Positions 8,400 to 16,671 of a stretch of 64,000 nucleotides of DNA are shown here, piece by piece. The number at the start of each line of letters is the position of its first letter. The first letter of the stretch is position 1. This DNA comes from Hallerella sp963597395 (GTDB lineage: Bacteria; Fibrobacterota; Fibrobacteria; Fibrobacterales; Fibrobacteraceae), in contig CAVBPX010000004.1 in assembly GCA_963597395.1 (NCBI GenBank), positions 1 to 64,000 on the forward strand. The letters run 5' to 3'. A program made the position numbers and the translations under genes. The notes below the pieces were generated by a model. That model saw only the letters and a list, made by a program, of their open reading frames with translations. It did no database searches and was not told the origin of the DNA.

Positions 8400-8846
8400 A
8401 TGCAACTCAATAGTATCAATCCTGGCAAAAGCGCTCTGACGAAAGGCCGGAAGCGCATTGGTCGCGGCCCCGGCTCGGGCTGGGGAACGACCGGCGGTCG
8501 TGGTCAGAAGGGTGCCGGCGCTCGCAAGAGCGCAAAGGCCGGACGCGTCGCCTTTGAAGGCGGCCAGATGCCGATGCACCGTCGCATTCCGAAGCGCGGA
8601 TTCAAGAGCCATATCGTCCACGACACGCAGATCGTGAACCTGAAGGCCCTCGAAAAGTCCGGTGTCGTCGAATTTGACGTAAAGGTCCTGGCCGACCAGG
8701 GTCTTGTCCGCAGCATCAACAAGCCTGTGAAGGTTCTTGGCTACGGCACGATCACGAAGGCCATCACTTTGAAAGTCAACGCCATCAGCGAAAAGGCCAA
8801 AGCGGCTGTGGAAGCTGCCGGCGGCAAAGTCGAGATCGTTAAATAA
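8400..8846 (+). CDS. rplO: 50S ribosomal protein L15
   Basis: The 148-residue protein shows the L15 glycine-rich N-terminal extension (GPGSGWGTTGGRGQKGAGAR) and the C-terminal domain with TKAITLKVNAISEKAKAAVE. L15 reaches deep into 23S rRNA during late assembly. Its stop overlaps the secY start by one base. Confidence 0.98.
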   Translation: MQLNSINPGKSALTKGRKRIGRGPGSGWGTTGGRGQKGAGARKSAKAGRVAFEGGQMPMHRRIPKRGFKSHIVHDTQIVNLKALEKSGVVEFDVKVLADQGLVRSINKPVKVLGYGTITKAITLKVNAISEKAKAAVEAAGGKVEIVK

Positions 8847-10207
8847 TGGAAGCTCTGAAGAAAGCATTTGGCGGTTTCGCCAACGCCTTCAAGGTGGAAG
8901 CCCTGAGGAAAAAGATTCTCTTTACCTTGGGGATTCTCATCGTCTATCGCATCGGAGCGCACATCACGATTCCGGGTGTCGATGCTACTGTTCTCGCTGA
9001 ATACTTCCGCAATTCGAACAACATGTTCGGACTGTACGATTCCTTTACGGGCGGTGCTTTTGCCAAGGCGACGGTGTTCGCTTTGGGCATTATGCCGTAT
9101 ATCAGCGCGAGCATCATCATCCAGCTGATGGGCTCCGTCATTCCTGCGATCCAGATGCTTCAGAAGGAAGGTCAGGAAGGTCGCGCCAAGTTGAATCAAT
9201 ACACGCGCTACTTTACGGTGCTCCTCGGCGCTCTTCAGGGCTGGGGCGTTGCCGTCTGGCTTTCGAGCTTGAAAGTTTCCACCGCGACCGGTACGGGCAT
9301 TTCCGTGCTGACGGACGGTTTCCAGTCCGGGCTTGGCAATGTCGGCTTCCGGTTACTTGCTACGCTTACCTTCACCACGGGAACGATCTTTGTCATGTAT
9401 CTCGGCGAGAGAATCACGGCGAAGGGTGTCGGTAACGGAATCTCCCTGATAATCTTTGCCGGTATCGTCGGCGAATTACCGAGGGCCTTCCTGCGCGAAT
9501 TCGAAATGTTCCGCGAAGATATCCAACCGCTCGCTATCGAGATTTTCATCTTGGCGATCGTCGTTGCCATCATCGCGTTCATCGTGTTCGTGGAACAGGC
9601 CGTTCGGCGCATTCCGCTGCAGAGTCCGCGCAGGGTGGTCGGGCGCAAGGTCATGGGCGGTCAGTCCAGCAATTTGCCGTTCAAGGTGAATACCGCCGGA
9701 GTGATTCCCGTCATTTTCGCCTCCTCCATTATGTTCGTGCCCGCGATTATCGCTTCGTGGATGCCCAGTGTGAGCTGGGCGCAGGCCTTTGCCGGCGCCT
9801 TCGTTCCGGGACACATGACGTATAGCGTTATCTTCGCCGCATTGATTATCTTTTTCACTTACTTCTATACGGCTATCCAGTACAATCCGTCGGACATTGC
9901 GGATAATCTGAAGAAGTCGGGTGGTTTTATTCCGGGCATTCGTCCGGGCAAGAAGACCGCCGAATATATTGACCACATTCTGACCCGCATTTCGCTGCCC
10001 GGATCCATTTTCCTCGCAGTAATCAGCGTCGGTCCGCTCCATTTGAAAGACGCGTTGAACATGTCTTTCTATATTGGTGGCACTTCGGTCCTGATTGTGG
10101 TCGGTGTTGCGCTGGACACGCTTCGTCAACTCGAGGCCCAGCTCAAGACCAATGAATACGCAGGTTTCCTCAAGCATGGCCGCATTCGCGGCAGGATGGC
10201 GTCCTAG
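8846..10207 (+). CDS. secY: Protein translocase subunit SecY
   Basis: This 453-residue polytopic membrane protein is the channel of the Sec translocon. Ten hydrophobic segments can be followed; the first is near KKILFTLGILIVYRIGAHI, the plug region near GGAFAKATVFALGIMPYI, and the C-terminal cytosolic loop contains TRISLPGSIFLAVI. It lies at the end of the spc operon but, unlike the common order, is followed directly by infA instead of adk and map. Confidence 0.98.
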   Translation: MEALKKAFGGFANAFKVEALRKKILFTLGILIVYRIGAHITIPGVDATVLAEYFRNSNNMFGLYDSFTGGAFAKATVFALGIMPYISASIIIQLMGSVIPAIQMLQKEGQEGRAKLNQYTRYFTVLLGALQGWGVAVWLSSLKVSTATGTGISVLTDGFQSGLGNVGFRLLATLTFTTGTIFVMYLGERITAKGVGNGISLIIFAGIVGELPRAFLREFEMFREDIQPLAIEIFILAIVVAIIAFIVFVEQAVRRIPLQSPRRVVGRKVMGGQSSNLPFKVNTAGVIPVIFASSIMFVPAIIASWMPSVSWAQAFAGAFVPGHMTYSVIFAALIIFFTYFYTAIQYNPSDIADNLKKSGGFIPGIRPGKKTAEYIDHILTRISLPGSIFLAVISVGPLHLKDALNMSFYIGGTSVLIVVGVALDTLRQLEAQLKTNEYAGFLKHGRIRGRMAS

Positions 10208-10425
10208 TGGCTAAAGAAGAAGGCATTCAAGTAGAAGGCGTTGTGCTGGAAGCACTCCCCAACGCTTTCTTTCGGGTCGGCCTCGAAAATGGCCATGAGA
10301 TTCTCGCTCATGTTTCTGGAAAAATGCGCCGGCATTTTATCCGCATCTTGCCGGACGACAAAGTGTTGGTCGAGATTTCCCCGTACGATCTGTCTCGGGG
10401 AAGGATCACCTACCGTTACAAGTAA
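10207..10425 (+). CDS. infA: Translation initiation factor IF-1 (GTG start)
   Basis: The 72-residue protein is an OB-fold IF-1: EGIQVEGVVLEALPNAFFRV, GHEILAHVSGKMRRHFIRI and the C-terminal SRGRITYRYK. IF-1 occupies the ribosomal A site during initiation. The GTG start overlaps the secY stop by one base, which implies translational coupling. Confidence 0.97.
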   Translation: MAKEEGIQVEGVVLEALPNAFFRVGLENGHEILAHVSGKMRRHFIRILPDDKVLVEISPYDLSRGRITYRYK

Positions 10426-10449
10426 TAGGGACAAAAAAGGTTAGAACCT

Positions 10450-10566
10450 ATGAAAATCAAAGCCTCCATCAAACCTAGATGTGAAAACTGCAAGATTGTC
10501 CGCCGCAAGGGCATTCTTCGCGTCATCTGTTCTAAGAACCCCCGTCACAAGCAGAGACAGGGTTAG
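10450..10566 (+). CDS. rpmJ: 50S ribosomal protein L36
   Basis: A 38-residue frame starts MKIKASIKPRCENCKIV and ends NPRHKQRQG. It keeps the CxxC pair and a third cysteine of the zinc-containing L36 form. The position between infA and rpsM is the standard one. Confidence 0.95.
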   Translation: MKIKASIKPRCENCKIVRRKGILRVICSKNPRHKQRQG

Positions 10567-10574
10567 GAGATTTT

Positions 10575-10943
10575 ATGGCACGTATTGCTGGTGTCGATTT
10601 GCCGAAAAACAAGACTGTCGAGTACGGTCTGACGGCTATCTACGGAGTCGGTCTGTTCACCTCTCGCAAGATCTGTTCCCAGCTCGGAATCGATCTGAAG
10701 AAAAAGTGCGACGACCTGACTGAAGAAGAACAAGGTAAGATTCGTCACGTTCTCGAAGACGAGTATTCTGTGGAAGGTCAGCTTCGCGCAGAAACGACCT
10801 TGAACATCAAGCGTCTTCAAGATATCGGATGCTATCGCGGTTCCCGCCACCTGAAAAAGTTGCCGGTCCGCGGCCAGCGCACCCGTACGAACGCTCGCAC
10901 TCGCAAGGGTCCGAAGAAGACCGTTGCTAACAAGAAGAAGTAA
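10575..10943 (+). CDS. rpsM: 30S ribosomal protein S13
   Basis: The 122-residue protein has the S13 N-terminal ARIAGVDLPKNKTVEYGLT, and the C-terminal RNA-binding tail with LPVRGQRTRTNARTRKG, which contacts the P-site tRNA. First gene of the alpha-operon part of the cluster, with a GGAG ribosome-binding site. Confidence 0.98.
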   Translation: MARIAGVDLPKNKTVEYGLTAIYGVGLFTSRKICSQLGIDLKKKCDDLTEEEQGKIRHVLEDEYSVEGQLRAETTLNIKRLQDIGCYRGSRHLKKLPVRGQRTRTNARTRKGPKKTVANKKK

Positions 10944-10954
10944 GGAGACGATCC

Positions 10955-11392
10955 GTGGCAGACGAAGAAGTTAAAGAAACCGCCGCTCCGGTTGCAGCAG
11001 AAGCCGCTCCCGCCGAGGAAAAGGTCAAGAAAGGCAAGAAGCGCGTTGACGTGCAGGGCATCGCCTGCGTCAATGCATCGTTCAACAACACGATCGTGTC
11101 GATTACGGACGCCCGTGGCAACGTCGTCGCATGGGGCTCGCCGGGAAACTCCGGTTTTAAGGGCTCCCGCAAGAGCACTCCGTTTGCGGCCCAGCTCGCT
11201 GCGGAAGCCGCAGCCCGCAAGGCTTACGACCTGGGCATTCGCAAGGTCGATGTCCGCGTGAAGGGCGCCGGCGGTGGACGCGAGTCCGCTGTTCGCGCCA
11301 TCAAGAACGTCGGCATCGAAGTGCTGACGATTCGCGACGTGACCGGTGTTCCGCACAACGGATGCCGTCCTAAGAAGAAGAGAAGAGTTTAA
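10955..11392 (+). CDS. rpsK: 30S ribosomal protein S11 with acidic-alanine N-terminal extension (GTG start)
   Basis: The conserved S11 core starts near VDVQGIACVNASFNNTIV and runs to GVPHNGCRPKKKRRV. It is preceded by about 28 extra residues rich in Ala, Glu and Pro, then a lysine patch (KKGKK). Many S11 proteins are near 125-130 residues, so this 145-residue form is long. The GTG start has a GGAGACG site upstream; starting later would leave no good ribosome-binding site. rpoA follows directly with no rpsD between. Confidence 0.95.
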   Translation: MADEEVKETAAPVAAEAAPAEEKVKKGKKRVDVQGIACVNASFNNTIVSITDARGNVVAWGSPGNSGFKGSRKSTPFAAQLAAEAAARKAYDLGIRKVDVRVKGAGGGRESAVRAIKNVGIEVLTIRDVTGVPHNGCRPKKKRRV

Positions 11393-11412
11393 TCTCAATA
11401 GGAAGAACGCCA

Positions 11413-12387
11413 ATGATGTGGAAATCTCTCCAAATGCCGCGCAGTTTCCAGAAAGTGGAAACACGCGAAGACGGGCGCTACGCGAAATTCGTCGTGGAAG
11501 CCCTGGAACGCGGCTGGGGCATTACTATCGGTAATGCTCTCCGCCGTACGCTGCTTTCCTCGTTGCAAGGTGCCGCTATCGTTTCTGTGAAAATCGCCGG
11601 TGTCGATAAGGAATTCTCGTCGATCCCGGGAGTGAAGGAAGATGTCACCGACATCATCCTGAACCTGAAGAGCATTCGCGTCAAGCTGCTCTCCGATCAC
11701 GACGAAACGCTTCGCCTGGACATGTCTGGTAACGGTGAAATCACCGCTGCGAACATCGAGGAGAATCCCAACGTGGTGATCCTTACCCCAGATGTCCATA
11801 TTGCGACGCTTTCCGGCAACGCATCCCTGAGTATGGAACTCAAGGTCTCTTCGGGCCGCGGCTATGTGGTCGCTGACGAACTGAAGGATCCGGATGCGCC
11901 TATCGGCGAAATCGCCATGGATGCGAACTTCAACCCGGTGTTGAGCGTCGCAACGCACGTGAGCGATACCCGTGTGGGCCAGAAGACGGACTACAACCGC
12001 CTGGAACTGGAAATTACGACGGACGGTTCGATTGACCCGGAAGACGCTCTCGCCTATGCGGCGAAGCTCCTCGTCGATCACCTGGAAGCCTTCATCAACT
12101 TCGAAGGGGATCTCGAATCTCCGGAAGAGATGGTCCAGGATGAAGAACGTCAGCGCATTGCCAGCCGCCTCCGTATGCGTGTCGATGAACTGGAACTTTC
12201 CGTTCGTTCCAGCAACTGCCTCCGTATGGCGAATATCCATACGATCGCGGAACTCGTTCGCAATAAGGAACAGGACATGCTGAAATACAAGAACTTCGGT
12301 CGGAAGTCCTTGGTTGAACTTAACGAGGTATTGACGTCGATGGGACTCAGCTTCGGCATGAACGTCGATGAATACTTGAAGGATTAA
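11413..12387 (+). CDS. rpoA: DNA-directed RNA polymerase subunit alpha
   Basis: The 324-residue protein has the alpha N-terminal assembly domain (WGITIGNALRRTLLSSLQGAA, split around residues 35-55) and the C-terminal domain with helix-hairpin-helix like motifs at ANIHTIAELV and YKNFGRKSLVELNEVL, which contacts UP elements and activators. Two tandem ATG codons open the gene; the first is taken. It sits between rpsK and rplQ. Confidence 0.98.
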   Translation: MMWKSLQMPRSFQKVETREDGRYAKFVVEALERGWGITIGNALRRTLLSSLQGAAIVSVKIAGVDKEFSSIPGVKEDVTDIILNLKSIRVKLLSDHDETLRLDMSGNGEITAANIEENPNVVILTPDVHIATLSGNASLSMELKVSSGRGYVVADELKDPDAPIGEIAMDANFNPVLSVATHVSDTRVGQKTDYNRLELEITTDGSIDPEDALAYAAKLLVDHLEAFINFEGDLESPEEMVQDEERQRIASRLRMRVDELELSVRSSNCLRMANIHTIAELVRNKEQDMLKYKNFGRKSLVELNEVLTSMGLSFGMNVDEYLKD

Positions 12388-12392
12388 GAAAA

Positions 12393-12875
12393 ATGAGACA
12401 CGGTGTAAAGAACAAGAAACTCGGTGCGAATGCACAGCACAAGCGTGCCATTCTCCGTAGCCTCGCGACTTCCATCCTCGAAAGAGGCCTGGAAGAGGAC
12501 CAGCTCAAGCGCTCTGTGCGCACGACGCTCCTCAAGGCTCGCCTTGTCCGCGGAGTTGTGGATCGCCTGATTACCTACGCAAAGAAGGGTGACCTTTCCG
12601 CTCGTCGCGAAGCCGCCCGCTTTGTCCGCGACCCGAAGGTCCTCCAGGGACTTTTCGACGTGATAGGTCCGCGCTACAAGGACAGAAACGGCGGTTATAC
12701 GCGCGTTCTGAAGCTCGGCCCGCATCGCCCGGGTGACGCTGCCGAAATGGCCCTGATTTCCCTCGTCGAGGACGAAATCAAGGCGAAGGTTGCGCCGGCT
12801 GCGGAAGCTCCTGCCGCCGAAGCAAAGCCCATTGACATGGTCAAGGGCGCTGCCGCTCAGGAAGCCGAAAAGTAA
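12393..12875 (+). CDS. rplQ: 50S ribosomal protein L17 with Ala/Glu-rich tail
   Basis: The N-terminal 115 residues are a standard L17: MRHGVKNKKLGANAQHKRA, then RVLKLGPHRPGDAAEMALI. After that comes a tail of roughly 35 residues rich in Ala, Pro, Glu and Lys that basic L17 proteins lack. L17 is near the tunnel exit. This is the last gene of the cluster and a terminator follows 18 bases later. Confidence 0.97.
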   Translation: MRHGVKNKKLGANAQHKRAILRSLATSILERGLEEDQLKRSVRTTLLKARLVRGVVDRLITYAKKGDLSARREAARFVRDPKVLQGLFDVIGPRYKDRNGGYTRVLKLGPHRPGDAAEMALISLVEDEIKAKVAPAAEAPAAEAKPIDMVKGAAAQEAEK

Positions 12876-12892
12876 TCGCGAAGATTATACGG

Positions 12893-12922
12893 AAAAACCC
12901 GACTTGTTCAAGCCGGGTTTTT
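12893..12922 (+). terminator. Intrinsic terminator after the ribosomal cluster
   Basis: AAAAACCCG and CGGGTTTTT form a stem, extended toward the loop by CTT/AAG around a GTTC loop with one A-C mismatch. The T-run follows directly. It separates rplQ from the polysaccharide export genes. Confidence 0.85.
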
Positions 12923-12961
12923 CTATTTTATGCAAAATCATTGCACTCTGCCTGGACGGAT

Positions 12962-14134
12962 ATGAGTTTTAGAATTTTATTTGCGAGTCTGTTTCTTTTC
13001 CTTGCCGATGTGTTCGCAGCGGATGTTTCGTCTCTTTCGACTTCCATGTCGTCGGGCGTTCCGTCCTCCTTTCAGCGAAACTCGGTGACGATGCAGCCCA
13101 GCTATAGCGAAGGACTGATCGATTCGACGTACACGCTCGGGCCGGGCGACTACCTGGACATTATGCTCGAGAACAGTTACCTCTCGGCGAAGGTCTATCC
13201 GGACGGAAACATCGTGATTGAGGAATGCGGTTCGGTGAACGTTTCCGGGATGACGGTTGGGGAGGCCAGGAAGGCAATTCTCGAGCTGGTCTCGAAGCGT
13301 TACAATCCGAAGTATTGTTTTGTACAGCTCGCGCAGCAGAAAAAGATTATTGTGAACGTGATGGGGGCGGTGCCGCAGGTGGGACAGGTTTTGGTGGAGC
13401 CTCAGACGCGTCTTAGCCGTCTTCTCAAAATGGTGGGGAACATTCTGCCTTCGGGTCGCGACGACGATATTCTGGTGATGCGCGGAAACGATACGCTCCA
13501 CATCGACTGGCAGAAGGTGAGCAACGAGGGAAACTTTGACGGCGACGTGATGATTGAGCAGGGCGACCGGATATTTGTTCCGTTTGCCGACATGAAAACT
13601 TCCGTGACGCTGATTTTGCCGAACTACCGCGTGGCGGTGTCGTACGATAAGAATCGCTCAGTGCAGGATTATTATGATATTGCGGGCGGAAACCGTTTGC
13701 ACAATTTGGGCTACCAGTCGGTGATGATCCGCGAAAAGGACGGATCTTCCCGGTCCGTTCCCGTCAAGAACATTGACAAGGAATTTGTGTCCCCGGGAGC
13801 GGAAATCGAGTTTGCCGTGAAGCCGCTTCTTGTGTATGTGGGCGGCGCCGTGGGAGGCGTGGGAAGGCAGACGTATGATCCGTCCTGGCATGCGCTCGAC
13901 TATATTTCGGCGGCGGGCGTTCTTACCACTTCCGGATCGTTTGACCAGGTGAAGGTGATTCGCGGCGACCGCGAGACGCTTTACCTCAATGCGACGGGAG
14001 ACCCGATTTTGCCCGGAGACTTTATCGAGCTTCCGAAGAGCACCTACGAACGGTTCAAGGACTTTACGCTGTTCGTCGCGTCGCTTTTGACCGTCGTCTC
14101 TTCGGCTTTCATCATTTACGTCAACTATAAGTAA
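12962..14134 (+). CDS. Polysaccharide export outer-membrane protein (OPX/Wza family)
   Basis: The protein has about 390 residues from the ATG that begins a clear signal peptide (MSFRILFASLFLFLADVFA); an earlier in-frame ATG gives a poor leader. Next come the poly-export domain (YTLGPGDYLDIMLENSYLS, GNIVIEECGSVNVSGMT), SLBB-like repeats, and a last hydrophobic helix (DFTLFVASLLTVVSSAFIIY). OPX proteins form the outer-membrane end of capsule or exopolysaccharide exporters; a C-terminal helix crosses the outer membrane in E. coli Wza. No lipobox cysteine is seen. Operon with the two genes that follow. Confidence 0.88.
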   Translation: MSFRILFASLFLFLADVFAADVSSLSTSMSSGVPSSFQRNSVTMQPSYSEGLIDSTYTLGPGDYLDIMLENSYLSAKVYPDGNIVIEECGSVNVSGMTVGEARKAILELVSKRYNPKYCFVQLAQQKKIIVNVMGAVPQVGQVLVEPQTRLSRLLKMVGNILPSGRDDDILVMRGNDTLHIDWQKVSNEGNFDGDVMIEQGDRIFVPFADMKTSVTLILPNYRVAVSYDKNRSVQDYYDIAGGNRLHNLGYQSVMIREKDGSSRSVPVKNIDKEFVSPGAEIEFAVKPLLVYVGGAVGGVGRQTYDPSWHALDYISAAGVLTTSGSFDQVKVIRGDRETLYLNATGDPILPGDFIELPKSTYERFKDFTLFVASLLTVVSSAFIIYVNYK

Positions 14135-14140
14135 TCCCTT

Positions 14141-15346
14141 ATGCAATCGAACGAAACTCCCGGTTTGACGGAAACGCTGCTTCGGATTGTGAACAACGAC
14201 TTGAAGCATTTGAAACTGTGCTTTTTAATGGTCCTGGTTCCGACGCTCGTCGTCTTTGTGCTCGTGATGTGGGTGATTCGCCCGACGTATGCGGCAAAGG
14301 CCGTTGTGACGCCTCCGCCGTCCTCTTCGGGGATGAGCGCCTTGAACGGAATGCTCGGCGAGGAACTTTCGTCGTATGCGTCGATGCTCGGACTTTCGAC
14401 AGGGTCCGTGGATGCGGACGCCATCTGGACGATATTCAATTCGAAAGAGCTTCACGATATGGTGATAGACCGCTTTAACCTGGCGGAACATTACAAGTTT
14501 GACGGAAATTTCCGCGCGGATCTTTTGAAACAGTTCCGCAAGAATTTTTCGCTGGAGCTCACGGACGAGAACATGCTCGAGGTGACGATTGAGGACGAGG
14601 ACTACAGGCTCGCGTCGGAGATGGCGACGTTTATGCTCGAAAAGGCGGACTCCATGTTCAACGCTTTCAAGACCCTCCAGGCGAAGCAGAGCCGCGAGTA
14701 TTTTGAAAGCCGAATCGAGCTTTGCTTGAAGGATCTCGACTCCCTGCAGGCGGACTTTGTGAAGTTCCAGACCGATAACAACTTTTACGAGCCGACGGTC
14801 CAGATGGAAGCGACCATCAAATATTTGAGCGCTCTCCAGACCGAACGCGAGGCGATTTCCGTCGAGATGAACTACGAGAAGAAGCTGCACGGCGAAGATT
14901 CCAAGCGCTATGACGAGCTGTCGAAACGCTACGCTTCGCTGGACGCCTCGATGAACAGGACGCTCAAAGGAAAGCAGCAGTCCACGGGACTGATCGCGCT
15001 GCAAAAAAGTCCGGAACTCGGGGCCGAGTTTATGCGGAAAGAAGAGGAAATCAAGGTTCAGGCCGCGATGTATAAGCTTCTTCGTCAGCAGAGCGAACAG
15101 ATGCAGCTCGAAGAAGCCAAGAAGCTTACGAACCTGCACATTCTCGAAGCTCCGTGGCCCAACGACAAGAAGGTCTCGCCGCTGCGGGGAGTTTCCCTGA
15201 TGTTTACCGTGTTTGTTACGTTCCTTTTGGCAACGATGCTTTGCAACTTCATCGAACTGGTAAAGTCCCAAAAGGGAAGCGGTTCTTCGCTTGACGCGGA
15301 ATGGAAAACCTTTTCCTCTTTCTTTAGAAGGAAACGCGCCGACTGA
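14141..15346 (+). CDS. Polysaccharide chain-length determinant (Wzz/GumC-like)
   Basis: A 401-residue inner-membrane protein with a first transmembrane helix near residues 28-48 (CFLMVLVPTLVVFVLVMWV), a long periplasmic part with coiled-coil character (residues about 170-320), and a second helix near 350-375 (FTVFVTFLLATMLCNFIEL) after the proline-rich PWPNDKKVSPLRG. This Wzz_like architecture sets polymer length in Wzy-dependent systems. No tyrosine-kinase domain is fused. It follows the OPX gene by six bases and overlaps the polymerase start by one. Confidence 0.85.
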   Translation: MQSNETPGLTETLLRIVNNDLKHLKLCFLMVLVPTLVVFVLVMWVIRPTYAAKAVVTPPPSSSGMSALNGMLGEELSSYASMLGLSTGSVDADAIWTIFNSKELHDMVIDRFNLAEHYKFDGNFRADLLKQFRKNFSLELTDENMLEVTIEDEDYRLASEMATFMLEKADSMFNAFKTLQAKQSREYFESRIELCLKDLDSLQADFVKFQTDNNFYEPTVQMEATIKYLSALQTEREAISVEMNYEKKLHGEDSKRYDELSKRYASLDASMNRTLKGKQQSTGLIALQKSPELGAEFMRKEEEIKVQAAMYKLLRQQSEQMQLEEAKKLTNLHILEAPWPNDKKVSPLRGVSLMFTVFVTFLLATMLCNFIELVKSQKGSGSSLDAEWKTFSSFFRRKRAD

Positions 15347-16671
15347 TGTTCTCGCGGATTTATGAATATCCGGAGACGACCGTCCTTTTTTTAATTGTCG
15401 CCGCACTGCTTTTTTACGTGTGGCGAATGAAGTCGGATTTTTTTTCGCCGGCGCCGGTTTACATTTTTTTTCAGTGCTTGACGCTCGCCATTGCCTATTT
15501 GAAACTGGATCATGCGATGACGCCGTTTCACGCCAAGACGTGGTTCGTGTGGCTGGGGGCGATGCTTTCGTTTGTTTCGGGATGCCTTCTTTTTGAGTGG
15601 ACGTCCATTTCGAAAGGAAAACGGTTTTCGCAGGAATTGTCCGCGGAACCCTTGGCCTATCACTGGAAACTGCATTTTGTACTTTCGTGCATTGTGCTGC
15701 TTATTTATTTGGTCGGAATTTTTGGAATTGTAAAGACCGCCGGGACGCTGATTCTTTTTTCGGGGAATGCGAGTTACTGGGCCTCGCGAAATGTCGATTA
15801 CGGAATTTATGCGCAGTTCTTTTCGAGTGCGCCCCTTGTGATTTTGCTTTTTGGAGTCTCCGCTTTTAAGTCGCTAAATCCCGTCCGCTGGATTCGCTGG
15901 ATTTCGCTTGCGATGCTTCCGACCATTTCGATCCTTGCCGTGTGTGCCTATCCGAGCCGGACGACGCTTTTTATGTGCGTGGGTTTTGCCGTTATCATGT
16001 TTCATTTTTTGTGCAAGCGAATTTCCGTGGTGCTGATTGCCGTGCTGCTCGCATTGGGCATTGCCGGATTTGTGTTTGTGGCTTCGGCCCGGTCGCAATA
16101 CGGGGGGAATTCCTCGGTTGAGGCGATGACGCTTGATGCCGCGATGACGATGCCCTACAAGTATGTGGCGAACAATTACTGGAATTTGGATTATGCGCTG
16201 AATTCTCCGCCGGACAGGGAAATTCATCCGTTTACCTATGGCATTGACTTTTTTTCGGGGATGCTCGAATACGCTCGCGTGGGCGGAGCCCTGAAGAGGA
16301 GTTTTGGCTGGGACGGCATTTACAACGAGAGCGTTCAAAAGATTCCGGGCTACAATACGACCGGTTATTTGTGGGAAGTCTATAAGGATTTTGGGCTTCC
16401 GGGATGTTTTCTTGTGCCGTTTCTTGTGGGGCTTGGAATGTCCGTTCTGTATGCGCGGATGATTCGGAAAAAAACGCCTTGCCGTGTGATGTTTTACGTG
16501 TACTTTATTTACTTTGTGGGGTTCTGGTTTTTCCTTGCCGGTTACAAACAGGGAATTTTTTGGGCCTGGGGCGTTATCGTCTGGGTCGTTTCGACCGTTT
16601 GCGCCTTACCACCGAAAGGACTTTCTGAAATACCCGAAGAGAAGCGCGCTCAGAACGAGGTCTCCGCTTAG
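15346..16671 (+). CDS. O-antigen/exopolysaccharide repeat-unit polymerase (Wzy-like)
   Basis: The 441-residue protein is almost all hydrophobic helices (roughly ten to twelve) with a large loop before YNTTGYLWEVYKDFGLPG, a pattern seen in oligosaccharide repeat-unit polymerases. It probably joins lipid-linked repeat units in the periplasm, but polymerases are poorly conserved, so the call rests on topology plus the neighbouring OPX and Wzz genes. The last 66 bases overlap the convergent flippase gene on the other strand. Confidence 0.72.
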   Translation: MFSRIYEYPETTVLFLIVAALLFYVWRMKSDFFSPAPVYIFFQCLTLAIAYLKLDHAMTPFHAKTWFVWLGAMLSFVSGCLLFEWTSISKGKRFSQELSAEPLAYHWKLHFVLSCIVLLIYLVGIFGIVKTAGTLILFSGNASYWASRNVDYGIYAQFFSSAPLVILLFGVSAFKSLNPVRWIRWISLAMLPTISILAVCAYPSRTTLFMCVGFAVIMFHFLCKRISVVLIAVLLALGIAGFVFVASARSQYGGNSSVEAMTLDAAMTMPYKYVANNYWNLDYALNSPPDREIHPFTYGIDFFSGMLEYARVGGALKRSFGWDGIYNESVQKIPGYNTTGYLWEVYKDFGLPGCFLVPFLVGLGMSVLYARMIRKKTPCRVMFYVYFIYFVGFWFFLAGYKQGIFWAWGVIVWVVSTVCALPPKGLSEIPEEKRAQNEVSA

